DNA of 64,000 nt, taken from NCBI RefSeq assembly GCF_009498215.1, contig NZ_CP043498.1:2634501-2698500 (forward strand), read 5' to 3'. Position 1 is the stretch's first letter, and every line of letters starts with the position of its first letter. Source of the stretch: Rhizobium grahamii. Its GTDB lineage: Bacteria; Pseudomonadota; Alphaproteobacteria; Rhizobiales; Rhizobiaceae. The notes beneath the pieces were generated by a model. The model did not search any database, was not told where the DNA came from, and saw nothing but the letters and a program-made list of their open reading frames with translations. The position numbers and the translations under genes are program-made. Positions 27,266 to 36,631 of this stretch are shown piece by piece.

Positions 27266-29374
27266 CTATGCGCTCGCCTGACCGGGGTCCGAATGCTGCG
27301 AAGCGAACCGTGCGGCAGCCGCCCGTGCCTCGGAATCGCGCCCCTCGCCGGAAACCTGCACTGTCGGCACGGCGAACTCGATTCCATTCTCCTTGAAGGC
27401 ATTGCGGATCATTGCCAGGGCATTGCGGCGGATGACGAACTGCTCGCCGGGTTTCGTCATCATCGCTAGCCTGATCTGGATCGCGAACTCGCCGAACTGC
27501 TCCACGCCTTTCATCTTCAGCGTTTCGATGATGTGCGGGCTATAGTCGGGATTGTCGAGCAGTTGCTGGCCGATCTGCTTGATGACCTTCTTGGCCTTCA
27601 CGAGGTCGGTATCGTATGTGACGTTCAGCGTGATCTTGTCGATCGTCCAGTCGCGGTTGAGATTGCGCACCGCTCCAAGCTCGCCGAACGGCACTGTTGT
27701 CAAAGGTCCCCGGTGATGCCGAAGCCGGACGGAACGAAGGCTGAAGGCCTCCACGACGCCCTTGTGGCTGCCGCTCTCGATATATTCTCCGACACGGAAG
27801 GCATCGTCCCACAGATAGAACATGCCGCTGATCACGTCCTTGACGATCGTCTGCGCTCCAAAGCCGACAGCGACGCCGACGACGCCGGCGCCCGCGATCA
27901 GCGGTCCGATCTCGATGCCAAGGCCCGACAACACCATCAGAACGGCAATGACGGCGATGACGACGGCAAGGATGTTGCGGAAGATCGGAAGCAGCGTCTG
28001 CAGCCGTGCGCGTTTTGCCCGGTCCTCGTCATTGATCGCACCCTCGAGCGGTGCATCGTCGAGCCGGCCGTTGATGTAGGCCCGGGCCAGATGCCACAGC
28101 AGGTCCGCCGCAAGCAGGATGACGATGCCGCCAATCGAACCCCGAACGATACGATCGACAATCGTCTCGCCGGCGGCCATTCTATCGGCGGCAAACCCGA
28201 GAATTCGCCCGAGCCACATCGCCGCGGCAGCAATGATCAGCGCGCGCACGCCTCGGTCGAGCAGCACCGTCGCGATCCGCCGCTTCGCCAGGAAGCCTGC
28301 TTCCGCCTGATGCAGCGAGCGCACAGCAAGCGTGGCGACCGACAGAGCGCGCGGCAGGAGCAGCAAATAGATGCCGATCCAGAGCAGCAGGTTGAAGCCC
28401 GCCACCCACAATCCCCAGAGAAGAAGGAAGTAGACCGTCAATGACCACGACACCGTCGCGCTCTTGTGGCGGTTTTCAGCCGGTCGCGACCACACCGCCT
28501 CGGTAGCGATCAGGAACAAGCCAATCCCCAGCGCATAAGCCGCGAGATATCGCGACCCGGCGGAAAAGCCGAGCCGCGCCAACATCTGGATGACCACCCA
28601 ACCGAAAGCAAAATAGATCACGAAGACCGCAGAGCGCCGGAACCAGAAGAGTGCGGTCGCCCGCGACACCTGGCGTTCCCCGTCCGGCTTCGGCAGCGTG
28701 ACGAGCGCCACCAGCAGGCGGCCCAGTGATATGGTAAGCCGCGCAACGATCAGCGCTATGGCGACGGCAATTGCCATGGATTGCGTAAGCGGCGGCCAGT
28801 TGATGGCGGCGAGCGCAATGAAGGTTGCCGCCACGAAGACAATCGCAGGCACGATGCGATAGATCAGGTTGGCGGCGGCATGGTGCGCAACTGTCGTCAC
28901 TTCACCGTCCGGCCGACGTATCCTCGGCTTGGGAACGACCATCCGGAAAAGCAGCTCGACCACCGGGCCGGCGAGCAACAGCACCAGAACCTCGATGCCG
29001 ACCCACGACCATCCCGTAGGCTCGATGTCGCGCTCGACGAGGGCAGACGCGTTCTCCACCTCGTCAGGCAGGCCCATCGCGGCGCCCGACACCATATCGA
29101 GGTGATGGCGTGCATGACCGAAGAACGTCGATAGCACGGACATCTGATCGCTTGAGGCCGGAGCTTCGGTCGAAGGTGCGGCCTGCATCTGCGTCGCCAT
29201 CCACTGCTTGGCCTGCGGCGTCTGCATCAGTTGCAGCATCTGGCGGACTTCGGCGGGTGGCGCCTGGTCCGCAGCGGGTGCGACCGTCTGCGCCGAAGCG
29301 CTTGCCGTTATGGCGAGCGTAGCGACCAGCAGGCAAAACCGCAGCACAGCGCGCTGATAGAACGTATCGGCCAT
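27266..29374 (-). CDS. MscS-family mechanosensitive ion channel with extended N-terminus
   Basis: Large MscS-type channel of 702 aa. A signal peptide (about 1-28) precedes a short periplasmic region. About eight additional membrane helices (roughly 120-430) lead to the MscS core. There, the pore helix region GPLIAGAGVVGVAVGFGAQTIVKDVISGMF is followed by the beta domain DAFRVGEYIES and RHHRGPLTTVPFGEL, then a C-terminal alpha/beta domain. The extra helices resemble YbiO/YnaI-type channels rather than minimal MscS. It probably releases solutes on osmotic downshock. It lies upstream of lpiA-acvB on the same strand. Confidence 0.9.
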   Translation of the reverse strand: MADTFYQRAVLRFCLLVATLAITASASAQTVAPAADQAPPAEVRQMLQLMQTPQAKQWMATQMQAAPSTEAPASSDQMSVLSTFFGHARHHLDMVSGAAMGLPDEVENASALVERDIEPTGWSWVGIEVLVLLLAGPVVELLFRMVVPKPRIRRPDGEVTTVAHHAAANLIYRIVPAIVFVAATFIALAAINWPPLTQSMAIAVAIALIVARLTISLGRLLVALVTLPKPDGERQVSRATALFWFRRSAVFVIYFAFGWVVIQMLARLGFSAGSRYLAAYALGIGLFLIATEAVWSRPAENRHKSATVSWSLTVYFLLLWGLWVAGFNLLLWIGIYLLLLPRALSVATLAVRSLHQAEAGFLAKRRIATVLLDRGVRALIIAAAAMWLGRILGFAADRMAAGETIVDRIVRGSIGGIVILLAADLLWHLARAYINGRLDDAPLEGAINDEDRAKRARLQTLLPIFRNILAVVIAVIAVLMVLSGLGIEIGPLIAGAGVVGVAVGFGAQTIVKDVISGMFYLWDDAFRVGEYIESGSHKGVVEAFSLRSVRLRHHRGPLTTVPFGELGAVRNLNRDWTIDKITLNVTYDTDLVKAKKVIKQIGQQLLDNPDYSPHIIETLKMKGVEQFGEFAIQIRLAMMTKPGEQFVIRRNALAMIRNAFKENGIEFAVPTVQVSGEGRDSEARAAAARFASQHSDPGQASA

Positions 29375-29423
29375 TCATCACCCTCCGACCTGAGCCTTCA
29401 CCTTATATCGGAGCGCGCGAAAG

Positions 29424-29452
29424 AAAAGCCCGCTCAGCGCATACTGAGCGGG
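29424..29452 (-). terminator. Rho-independent terminator of gnd
   Basis: On the minus strand, GCCCGCTCAG-TATGCG-CTGAGCGGGC is followed by TTTTCTTTC, 27 bp after the gnd stop. A 10-bp perfect stem. Confidence 0.92.
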
Positions 29453-29478
29453 CTAGATAAGCGTTTAGAACGAATGGT

Positions 29479-30498
29479 TTATACTTTGGGCTTCTCGACA
29501 TGGCCGCCGAAGCCGGCACGCATGGCCGAAAGGACCTTGTTGGCGAATTCGTCGTTGTCGCGGGACGAGAAGCGACCATAGAGAGCCGCGCTCAGAACCG
29601 GGGTCGGCACGCTCTCGTCGATCGCCGCCATGATCGTCCAGCGGCCCTCGCCGGAATCGGACACGCGGCCAGCATATTTGGCTAGGCCGGGGTCTACGTG
29701 CAACGCATCCGACGTCAGATCGAGCAGCCAGGACGTGATCACGCTACCGCGCCGCCATACCTCTGCGACGTCCTGCAGATTGAAGTCGTAGCGGTAGTAC
29801 TCGGGATGCGCCAGCGGAGCGGTCTCGGCGTCTGCTTCCTGCGAGCCGGAGCCGATATTCGCATGCTTCAGAATGTTGAACCCTTCTGCATAAGCCGCCA
29901 TCAGCCCGTATTCGATGCCGTTGTGGACCATCTTGACGAAATGGCCGGCGCCGTGAGGACCGCAATGCAGGTATCCCTTCTCCGCGGTGCTCGTGGGCTG
30001 CGCATCCCTGTTCGCCGATGGAGGGACATCGCCCTCGCCCGGCGCGAGCGACGCGAAGATCGGCGACAGCGACTGCACGATGCCCTTTTCGCCACCGATC
30101 ATCAGGCAATATCCACGCTCGAGGCCGAACACGCCGCCGCTGGTTCCGACGTCGACGTAGTGAATGCCCTTCGTGATCAGCTCCGCACCGCGCCTGATGT
30201 CGTCGTGGTAGTAGGAGTTGCCGCCGTCGATGATGATGTCGTCGTCGTGCAAGAGCGGCACGAGCTGGGCAATCACCTTGTCCGTTATCGCCGCCGGCAG
30301 CATCAGCCACACCGCGCGCGGACGCGAAAGCTTGGAAACAAACTCTTCCAGCGAAGCGCTGCCAAGCGCGCCCCTGCCAACGAGATCGGCCACATTTTCG
30401 GGCTTGGCGTCGTAAACGACGCACTCATGGCCGTCGCGCATCAAACGCTGGACCATGTAGTTGCCCATCCGGCCCAAACCCACCATGCCAAGCTGCAT
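29479..30498 (-). CDS. gnd: 6-phosphogluconate dehydrogenase (decarboxylating, short YqeC/GndA type)
   Basis: Oxidises 6-phosphogluconate to ribulose 5-phosphate and CO2. The 339-aa protein is the short, typically NAD-linked form, not the 470-aa E. coli type. The Rossmann motif GMVGLGRMG sits at the N-terminus. Substrate residues lie in IIDGGNSYYHDD and DVGTSGGVFGLERG, and the catalytic Lys-x-x-x-Asn is in GAGHFVKMVHNGIEYGLM. The C-terminal SDSGEGRW binds substrate from the partner subunit. ATG 30498 has AGGAG seven bases upstream, so the upstream in-frame start at 30516 is not used. Confidence 0.95.
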   Translation of the reverse strand: MQLGMVGLGRMGNYMVQRLMRDGHECVVYDAKPENVADLVGRGALGSASLEEFVSKLSRPRAVWLMLPAAITDKVIAQLVPLLHDDDIIIDGGNSYYHDDIRRGAELITKGIHYVDVGTSGGVFGLERGYCLMIGGEKGIVQSLSPIFASLAPGEGDVPPSANRDAQPTSTAEKGYLHCGPHGAGHFVKMVHNGIEYGLMAAYAEGFNILKHANIGSGSQEADAETAPLAHPEYYRYDFNLQDVAEVWRRGSVITSWLLDLTSDALHVDPGLAKYAGRVSDSGEGRWTIMAAIDESVPTPVLSAALYGRFSSRDNDEFANKVLSAMRAGFGGHVEKPKV

Positions 30499-30613
30499 CT
30501 CAAATCTCCTGAGCATTTAATCGATATGATCGCCGAAATTAGCACTCGCAGTGCAGCAAGCAAGCGAAGTCTCCGTCACATTCGAGCGATTTCATCGTCG
30601 CACCAGTGATCAC

Positions 30614-31213
30614 TCAGCTTTCCGGAGCAAGTACGACACGTCCGCTTGTCGCATCAGCGAGGATCACCGCGATATCGGCGGCGCTGGCCTGTGGCACGGT
30701 CAAGACGAGCGCAGCACCTGACTCGACGAATGTTTCCTGAACGATGCGCACAGCCGGGAAAGCGGCCAATTTCGCCTTCACCAGCGCAAGATCGGAGAAC
30801 TGGACTGTGATGGCGGCATCGAGCGTCGGGATCAATTCGACGATCGGGGCGGCGCGCAGGCAGGCAGCCGCCGTTCCGCCGTAGGCACGGATCAGCCCGC
30901 CGGTCCCGAGCAGCACGCCCCCGAACCAGCGGGTCACCACCACCGCTACGTTATCCAGCGATTGACCATCAATGGCTTGAAGAATGGGCTTGCCGGCCGT
31001 TCCGCTCGGCTCGCCGTCGTCGCTGAAACGATAGGCTTGCCCGATACGCCAGGCCCAGCAATTGTGGTTTGCGCCGAGATCGCTGTGGCTTGCCAGGAAA
31101 TCCTTGGCCGCTTGCTCGGACGCGACCGGCGCCGCGATCGCGCGGAAGCGGCTCTTCTTGACGATCTGCTCTAAGCTTTCGACACGTTCCAATGCAAACA
31201 TGCCGATTGGCAT
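30614..31213 (-). CDS. yigZ: YigZ/IMPACT-family protein
   Basis: 199-aa protein with the UPF0029/IMPACT N-terminal domain: KSRFRAIAAPV, the diagnostic FSDDGEPSGTAGKPIL, and VVVTRWFGGVLLGTGGLIRAYGG. A small C-terminal ferredoxin-like domain (about 140-199) follows, as in E. coli YigZ. The biochemical role is not established; IMPACT proteins in eukaryotes touch translation control. Two starts 12 bases apart (31213 and 31201) are possible, with no strong ribosome site to decide. Confidence 0.93.
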   Translation of the reverse strand: MPIGMFALERVESLEQIVKKSRFRAIAAPVASEQAAKDFLASHSDLGANHNCWAWRIGQAYRFSDDGEPSGTAGKPILQAIDGQSLDNVAVVVTRWFGGVLLGTGGLIRAYGGTAAACLRAAPIVELIPTLDAAITVQFSDLALVKAKLAAFPAVRIVQETFVESGAALVLTVPQASAADIAVILADATSGRVVLAPES

Positions 31214-31261
31214 ATCGCCGCGATGGACTGCGGCGCAAGAAAAACTGTCACCACAAACGAA

Positions 31262-31291
31262 AACGCCCGCTGATGATCAGCGGGCATTTTC
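31262..31291 (-). terminator. Rho-independent terminator of the DUF1127 gene
   Basis: GCCCGCTGATCATCAGCGGGC followed on the minus strand by GTTTTCGTTTG, 30 bp after the DUF1127 stop. The plus-strand side has ATTTTC, so it may also act in the other direction. Confidence 0.85.
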
Positions 31292-31320
31292 GAGAAGATC
31301 ATAAGATCCGCTGCGACCGA

Positions 31321-31467
31321 TTAGCGGCCCACAGCTTCGCGTGCAACGCGGTGGATGTCCGAACGATCGATACCGAGGTCGTGGAGTTCGCGGTTCGACA
31401 TACGGCCAAGTTCAGAAATGGTCTGACGGAACTTCCGCCAGTTATTGAAAGAGCGTGCTACGTTCAT
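31321..31467 (-). CDS. DUF1127 (YjiS-like) small protein
   Basis: 48-aa basic protein with the DUF1127 pattern: ARSFNNWRKFRQTISELGRM, then NRELHDLGIDRSDIHRVARE. ATG 31467 follows AAAGGGGA with good spacing, and a strong terminator closes the unit. Short DUF1127 proteins in Agrobacterium and Rhodobacter affect phosphate and carbon metabolism, RNA turnover and stress responses; here only the family is certain. A TATATT -10-like box lies about 75 bp upstream (near 31540). Confidence 0.92.
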   Translation of the reverse strand: MNVARSFNNWRKFRQTISELGRMSNRELHDLGIDRSDIHRVAREAVGR

Positions 31468-31874
31468 GGTAATCCCCTTTCCTAGGGCTTGTCGGTTTCG
31501 GCTGCCAGTCCATGGCGCCGTTGTTCATCTGTTGAAGCGAATATAAGCGGATGCCGTTGCTCGTAACAGCGCCAAGATGGCAACCCATCAATGCGCAAAA
31601 TGCATAGCTTATTACTGCATGATTAATTTCTAGGCGAAACAGCACGGACCGCGGCAGGCTTTCGTCAACGGAGCTCAACCATTGGGCGCCCGAGCTGCTT
31701 GTTAAACAAGCCTTAACCAAACGCCTGAATCACCGGCGAGCTGGCGAAAGGATGCTCGACCACAGGGCAACCGACAGCAGCCGCGCGAAATAGTCCGCGA
31801 ATTGCGGAGAGCGCATAGCTGGATTGCGCGCGGATGAGATCCATCGGACCCGCCACTGCAAAGACTGAAAAAGA
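31468..31874. other. Intergenic region between DUF1127 and the 6S RNA candidate
   Basis: About 400 bp. The part near 31500-31560 should be the DUF1127 promoter and leader. On the minus strand, 31713-31844 could encode a 43-aa peptide beginning MDLIRAQSSYALSAIRGLF, just downstream of the 6S candidate. It has no ribosome site I can defend and no recognised family, so it is not called. In relatives the 5-FCL gene would be expected in this place. Confidence 0.4.
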
Positions 31875-32040
31875 GAAAAGTGCGATCCGCGGCAACCGAT
31901 GGAGGTTTACGATCCTGGGTGCCTACAAACGTAGGTGGGCGCCATATGTCCAAGCCCACGGGCCTGGTCAGGGACAGCTCCCTTTGGATCGAGTATGGCC
32001 CCAGGGATTGTGGTTCCTGTCGCGAGGCGCAGATCGCAGT
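31872..32040 (-). ncRNA. ssrS: 6S RNA candidate
   Basis: A transcript of about 160 nt is suggested between a TATATA -10-like box (32044-32049) and a T-rich end (CTTTTCTCTTTTT). Its ends pair: TGCGATCTGCG (32038-32028) with CGCGGATCGCA (31891-31881), an 11-bp stem with one G-U. Inside, GGAACC pairs with GGTTGCC, CCTGGG with CCCAGG, and GTGGGC/GCCCAC forms a hairpin, giving a long rod with bulges as in 6S RNA. The position just downstream of zapA is the usual alphaproteobacterial location of ssrS. 6S RNA mimics an open promoter and sequesters sigma70 RNA polymerase. Identity rests on structure and context; I could not run a covariance search. Confidence 0.78.
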
Positions 32041-32104
32041 CTCTATATAAGGCTGATCGTTGGGGTACGCCAGAGGCTCCGGAGCGGCGCTCTCGAATTA
32101 TTAT

Positions 32105-32482
32105 CTAGTTCAGTTCGGCCGAAGCCCGACCGTTCAGTTTGTCTGTGATCCCTCGGATATGACCGGTCATCTCGACGATCGCGGCCGCGACACTCTCCTC
32201 GGTCCGGGCCGTCGCGGCAAGAACATTATCGCGATTGCCGCGCAGAGCCTCGAGTTCGGACTCGAGATTGGCGACACGTCGCGTCAGTTCGGAAATTTCA
32301 TCCATGACCATGATGCCGGCCATGACGGTGATCCGGAGGTCTCCGATCTCGCCGAACTGGCTCTTGAGGTGCCCGACGTAACGGTCGAAGCGGGTCGCGA
32401 GATCCGTCAGGTGATCCTCTTGACCTTCCTCGCAGGCCATCCGGTAGGCCTTGCCGTCGATCGTTACCGTTACCTGCGCCAT
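32105..32482 (-). CDS. zapA: Cell division protein ZapA
   Basis: FtsZ-ring stabilising protein of 125 aa. The N-terminal ZapA domain starts MAQVTVTIDGKAYRMACEEG and includes HLTDLATRFDRYVGHLK. It is followed by a coiled coil (about 60-105, ISELTRRVANLESELEALR). It is preceded by a DUF4164 gene (13-bp gap) and followed by the 6S RNA candidate, the usual arrangement in rhizobia. Confidence 0.93.
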   Translation of the reverse strand: MAQVTVTIDGKAYRMACEEGQEDHLTDLATRFDRYVGHLKSQFGEIGDLRITVMAGIMVMDEISELTRRVANLESELEALRGNRDNVLAATARTEESVAAAIVEMTGHIRGITDKLNGRASAELN

Positions 32483-32495
32483 TCCTATTTCCCTG

Positions 32496-32771
32496 CTAGC
32501 GGTCGAGGACCGCGCGGATCGTTTCCATCGCCGTCACCAGCCGCCGCGAAACCTCGCGGTTGACCTCTTCCAGCCGGTTCGCCCGAAACTCCGCCTGATC
32601 GAGCTCTTGTGCGAGCTTTGAACGATCGGCATGCACGCGACGGACTTCGCTTTCGATCTCGCCACTCTCGCGCTGGCGCTCAAAACGACCGTCGACAGCG
32701 TTTTCGAGGCCGGAAACAGCCTGTCGCAGCTCTTTCAAGGCTGCTTCGATGATAGTGCCTGTAGGCGTCAT
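32496..32771 (-). CDS. DUF4164 family coiled-coil protein
   Basis: 91-aa, mostly helical protein (ALKELRQAVSGLENAVDGRFERQ, then AQELDQAEFRANRLEEVNREVSRR) that matches the DUF4164 pattern next to zapA in rhizobia. It may act with ZapA in division, which is inference from position. Start chosen at ATG 32771 (MTPTGTII); the longer frame to 32894 adds an unsupported 41-residue tail. Confidence 0.8.
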   Translation of the reverse strand: MTPTGTIIEAALKELRQAVSGLENAVDGRFERQRESGEIESEVRRVHADRSKLAQELDQAEFRANRLEEVNREVSRRLVTAMETIRAVLDR

Positions 32772-33105
32772 GTCTTTATCGGTTCCCCGTTCAAGACTGG
32801 CGAATCGGACTGCGGCGCCGACCCAATTTTTTGAAGAGGATATGCAGCTAGCCAACTGCGCGTCAACAAAAGTGGCACCCATCCATGCAGCCATTCTGTG
32901 GATGACGCAGCCGACATTCAGACTACGCCAATTTTACACTTTTGTAAAAATAAGTGGTCAAATGTTAAAAATCGTCGCACCCTCGCCCAAACTGGCCTGC
33001 AATTTATTGACTTGGGCGATCCAACTGCTATGTGTCACCCGCTCTCATTGATGGTCTCCACAAGGCTTGAGGCCATCCCCCGACACCGGAACCCGTGGAA
33101 CAGCC
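32772..33105. promoter_or_regulatory. Divergent promoter region for DUF4164-zapA and tkt
   Basis: 334 bp without a gene. A sigma70-like promoter for tkt is visible: TTGACT (33007-33012), 16-bp spacer, TATGTG (33029-33034), about 70 bp upstream of the tkt start. Farther up, TTTTACA-CTTT-TGTAAAA (32932-32949) is a perfect 7-bp inverted repeat in an AT-rich patch, a possible regulator site. Confidence 0.5.
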
Positions 33106-35079
33106 ATGACCTCTCCTGAACAAAACGACCGGATGGCAAATGCGATCCGCTTCCTCGCCATGGATGCAGTCGAAAAGGCCAATTCCGGCCATCCGGGCAT
33201 GCCGATGGGCATGGCCGACGTGGCAACGGTTCTCTTTACGAAATATCTGAAGTTCGATCCGAAGAAGCCGCATTGGCCGAACCGCGACCGCTTCGTTCTT
33301 TCGGCCGGCCACGGCTCGATGCTGCTCTATTCGCTGCTTTATTTGACCGGTTACCCGGACATGACGGTCGAGGACCTCAAGCAGTTCCGCCAGCTCGGCT
33401 CGAAGACCGCCGGCCATCCGGAATACGGTCACGCGACCGGCATCGAAACCACGACCGGCCCGCTCGGTCAGGGCATTGCCAATGCCGTCGGCATGGCCAT
33501 CGCCGAGCGCAAGCTGCGCGAAGAGTTCGGCGCCGACCTTCAGGACCACTACACCTATGTCATCAACGGCGACGGCTGCTTGATGGAAGGCATCAGCCAT
33601 GAAGCGATCGCCCTTGCCGGTCACCTCAAGCTCAACAAGCTGATCCTCTTCTGGGACAACAACTCGATCACCATCGACGGCGCCGTCTCGCTGTCTGACT
33701 CGACCGACCAGATCGCCCGCTTCAAGGCCGTTCACTGGAACACGATCGAGATCGACGGCCACGACCAGGCTGCCATCGCGGCCGCCATCGAAGCAGCCCA
33801 CAAGTCCGACCGCCCGACCTTCATCGCCTGCAAGACGATCATCGGCTTTGGCGCTCCGAACAAGCAGGGCACCCATAAGGTTCACGGTAACCCGCTCGGT
33901 GCGGAAGAAATCGCCGCGACCCGCAAGGCATTGAACTGGGAATACGAGCCTTTCGTCGTTCCGTCGGACGTCCTGGACGCATGGCGCGCAGCCGGCAGCC
34001 GCTCGGTCGAGCTGGTCAAGGCGTGGGAAGACGGTCTCGCCAAGTCCGAACACAAGGCCGAATTCAGCCGCCGCTTCGCTGGCGACCTGCCGGAAGGCTT
34101 CGATGCCGCGATCAGCGAACTGAAGAAGAAGATCGTCGAGACCAAGCCGACCGTCGCGACCCGCAAGGCGTCCGAGGATGTGCTTGAAGTCATCAACGGT
34201 CTGCTGCCCGAAACGCTCGGCGGCTCCGCCGACCTGACGCCTTCGAACAACACCAAGACCAGCCAGATGGTCTCGATCACGCCGACGGATTTCTCCGGCC
34301 GCTACATGCACTGGGGTATCCGCGAGCACGGCATGGCCTCTGCCATGAACGGTATTTCGCTGCACGGCGGCCTGATCCCCTACGGCGGCGGCTTCATGAT
34401 CTTCTCGGATTATTGCCGTCCGCCGATCCGCCTCGCCGCGCTCATGGGCATCCGAGTCGTCCACGTCCTGACGCATGACTCGATCGGCGTCGGCGAAGAC
34501 GGCCCGACCCACCAGCCGGTCGAACAGATCCCGAGCCTGCGCGCTGTTCCGAACCTTCTGGTCTTCCGTCCGGCAGACGTTACCGAGACGGCGGAAGCGT
34601 GGCAGATCGCGCTGAAGACGAAGAACCGCCCGACCGCTCTGGCGTTGACGCGTCAGAACCTGACGACGGTTCGTACCGAATATTCGGAAGAGAACCTGAC
34701 GACGAAGGGCGCCTACACGCTGGCCGGCAAGGCCGGCGCCAAGGTCACGATATTCGCATCGGGCTCTGAAGTCGAACTCGCTGTTGCTGCCCGCGCCACA
34801 CTGGAAGCCAAGGGCGTTTCTGTCCGTGTCGTTTCCGTGCCGTGCACCGAACTGTTCTTCGAACAGCCGGAAAGCTACCGCAAGGAAGTGCTGGGCAACT
34901 CGCCGGTCAAGATCGCCGTCGAAGCCGCCGTCCGCGAAGGCTGGGATGCGTTCATCGGTCCTGAGGGCACCTTCATCGGCATGAAGAGCTTCGGCGCTTC
35001 CGGCCCGGCCAAGGAGGTCTTCAAGCATTTCGGCATCACCGCAGACGCCGTCGTCGCTGCTGCAGAAGCAAAGCTCTGA
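33106..35079 (+). CDS. tkt: Transketolase
   Basis: Thiamine-diphosphate enzyme of the pentose phosphate pathway (and Calvin cycle where present), 657 aa. Signatures seen: [10 protein letters not shown] near the N-terminus, [17 protein letters not shown], the ThDP motif GDGCLMEG to [19 protein letters not shown] and [16 protein letters not shown] in the pyrimidine domain. ATG 33106 (MTSPEQND) is preferred over an upstream in-frame start at 33067. It heads the tkt-gap-x-antiporter-pgk-fba cluster of central carbon metabolism. Confidence 0.97.
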   Translation: MTSPEQNDRMANAIRFLAMDAVEKANSGHPGMPMGMADVATVLFTKYLKFDPKKPHWPNRDRFVLSAGHGSMLLYSLLYLTGYPDMTVEDLKQFRQLGSKTAGHPEYGHATGIETTTGPLGQGIANAVGMAIAERKLREEFGADLQDHYTYVINGDGCLMEGISHEAIALAGHLKLNKLILFWDNNSITIDGAVSLSDSTDQIARFKAVHWNTIEIDGHDQAAIAAAIEAAHKSDRPTFIACKTIIGFGAPNKQGTHKVHGNPLGAEEIAATRKALNWEYEPFVVPSDVLDAWRAAGSRSVELVKAWEDGLAKSEHKAEFSRRFAGDLPEGFDAAISELKKKIVETKPTVATRKASEDVLEVINGLLPETLGGSADLTPSNNTKTSQMVSITPTDFSGRYMHWGIREHGMASAMNGISLHGGLIPYGGGFMIFSDYCRPPIRLAALMGIRVVHVLTHDSIGVGEDGPTHQPVEQIPSLRAVPNLLVFRPADVTETAEAWQIALKTKNRPTALALTRQNLTTVRTEYSEENLTTKGAYTLAGKAGAKVTIFASGSEVELAVAARATLEAKGVSVRVVSVPCTELFFEQPESYRKEVLGNSPVKIAVEAAVREGWDAFIGPEGTFIGMKSFGASGPAKEVFKHFGITADAVVAAAEAKL

Positions 35080-35084
35080 GTTTC

Positions 35085-35111
35085 AAGGAGAGCGCTCCGT
35101 CGCTCTCCATT
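35085..35111 (+). terminator. Hairpin between tkt and gap
   Basis: GGAGAGCG-CTCCGT-CGCTCTCC, an 8-bp stem directly after the tkt stop, followed by only ATTTC. It may act as a weak terminator or RNA-processing/stability element between tkt and gap. Confidence 0.5.
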
Positions 35112-35148
35112 TCAATCCGCAAGCCCCATCTCTAGGGAGTGAATGCAC

Positions 35149-36159
35149 ATGACTGTAAAGGTTGCCATCAACGGCTTCGGCCGCATCGGCCGCAACGTTC
35201 TCCGCGCCATCGTCGAATCCGGCCGCACCGACATCGAAGTCGTCGCGATCAACGACCTCGGCCCGGTCGAGACCAACGCCCACCTGCTGCGCTACGACTC
35301 CATTCACGGCAAGTTCCCGGCCGAAGTGAAGGTCGAAGGCGACACCATCACCGTTGGCGGCGGCAAGCCGATCAAGGTCACCGCGATCAAGGATCCCGCC
35401 ACGCTTCCCCACAAGGAATTCGGCGTCGACATCGCGATGGAATGCACCGGCATCTTCACCTCGCGTGAAAAGGCCGCCCTGCACCTGACGGCAGGCGCCA
35501 AGCGCGTCATCGTTTCGGCTCCTGCCGACGGTGCCGACCTGACCGTCGTTTTCGGCGTCAACCACGACCAGCTCACCAAGGAGCACCTGGTCATCTCCAA
35601 CGCATCCTGCACGACGAACTGCCTCGTGCCGGTCGTGAAGGTTCTCGATGACGCGGTCGGCATCGACCACGGCTTCATGACCACGATCCACTCCTACACC
35701 GGTGACCAGCCGACGCTCGACACCATGCACAAGGACCTGTACCGCGCCCGCGCTGCAGCGCTCTCCATGATCCCGACCTCGACCGGCGCTGCCAAGGCTG
35801 TCGGCCTGGTTCTGCCGCACCTGAAGGGCAAGCTCGACGGCACGTCGATCCGCGTTCCGACCCCGAACGTCTCGGTCGTCGACTTCAAGTTCGTTGCCAA
35901 GAAGGCCACCTCGGTTGCCGAAATCAACGAAGCCATCAAGGCTGCTTCCAACGGCAAGCTCAAGGGCATCCTCGGCTACACCGATGAGCCGCTGGTTTCG
36001 CGCGACTTCAACCACGACAGCCACTCCTCGATCTTCGCCACCGACCAGACCAAGGTCATGGAAGGCAACTTCGTGCGCGTCCTGTCCTGGTACGACAACG
36101 AATGGGGCTTCTCCAGCCGCATGTCCGACACGGCCGTCGCTTTCGCCAAGACCATCTAA
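35149..36159 (+). CDS. gap: Glyceraldehyde-3-phosphate dehydrogenase, type I
   Basis: NAD(P)-dependent glycolytic and gluconeogenic dehydrogenase, 336 aa. The N-terminal [18 protein letters not shown] is the nucleotide fold, [11 protein letters not shown] holds the catalytic Cys, and NEWGFSSRM closes the domain. Of two in-frame ATGs (35143 and 35149) the second has the better distance from GGGAG. It is 69 bp after tkt and is followed by a strong terminator, so tkt-gap may form one unit. Confidence 0.97.
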   Translation: MTVKVAINGFGRIGRNVLRAIVESGRTDIEVVAINDLGPVETNAHLLRYDSIHGKFPAEVKVEGDTITVGGGKPIKVTAIKDPATLPHKEFGVDIAMECTGIFTSREKAALHLTAGAKRVIVSAPADGADLTVVFGVNHDQLTKEHLVISNASCTTNCLVPVVKVLDDAVGIDHGFMTTIHSYTGDQPTLDTMHKDLYRARAAALSMIPTSTGAAKAVGLVLPHLKGKLDGTSIRVPTPNVSVVDFKFVAKKATSVAEINEAIKAASNGKLKGILGYTDEPLVSRDFNHDSHSSIFATDQTKVMEGNFVRVLSWYDNEWGFSSRMSDTAVAFAKTI

Positions 36160-36183
36160 GGCTCTCGCGAACAAGCTTATCGG

Positions 36184-36219
36184 AGGCGGCTCGGGAAACC
36201 GGGCCGCTTTTATTTTTGA
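36184..36219 (+). terminator. Rho-independent terminator of gap
   Basis: GCGGCTCGG-GAAA-CCGGGCCGC followed by TTTTATTTTT: a 9-bp stem (one G-U) with a GNRA-type loop and a T-rich tail, about 25 bp after the gap stop. Confidence 0.93.
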
Positions 36220-36313
36220 CGTCATCACGATGTCTCAGGCATTGGCGATAAGGCTGGCATCGGACTGCCGATCGCCGTACTGTCGCAGCCACTCACCAGC
36301 GAAAGAAAATATC

Positions 36314-36631
36314 ATGGACTATTTCACCATCGAGGTTGCCGGCAAGGCCATCGCATCCTTCCGCGCCCACAACGACGAGGAAGCCCGCCACTTTCTGGAG
36401 GCCGAGGATTTCCGCGAGGACCTCACCATCCTGCAGACGGAAGGCGGCCCGGTCTGGGACGGCAAGGCGGCCCTCACTATGCGCAAGGCGTCTGCGGAAG
36501 AGGCCAGCGAAGTCGAACACGCCTATGAACTCGACGACGATCCCTCGCGCACGATTGACGACGAATTCGTCGTTTTCCTGATCCCGATCGCCGAACTGGC
36601 CGACGGAGAAGACGGTGACGAAGAGGCCTGA
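36314..36631 (+). CDS. Small acidic hypothetical protein
   Basis: 105-aa protein starting MDYFTIEVAGKAIASFRAHND, rich in Asp/Glu, with a very acidic end (ADGEDGDEEA). No signal or membrane segment. I do not recognise a family, although similar short acidic proteins occur at this position between gap and pgk in rhizobia. The start at 36314 follows AGCGAAAGA, a weak ribosome site. The frame is open far upstream in a shadow frame, but the domain-like composition begins here. Confidence 0.75.
   Translation: MDYFTIEVAGKAIASFRAHNDEEARHFLEAEDFREDLTILQTEGGPVWDGKAALTMRKASAEEASEVEHAYELDDDPSRTIDDEFVVFLIPIAELADGEDGDEEA

Noticed and set aside
31702..31959. 85-codon minus-strand frame over the 6S RNA 3' half
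   Set aside because: Overlaps the paired RNA stem and has no homology I recognise; the RNA interpretation explains the sequence better.
33028..35028. 666-codon minus-strand frame opposite tkt
   Set aside because: Exact antisense of a clearly coding transketolase gene; composition of a codon-complement shadow.
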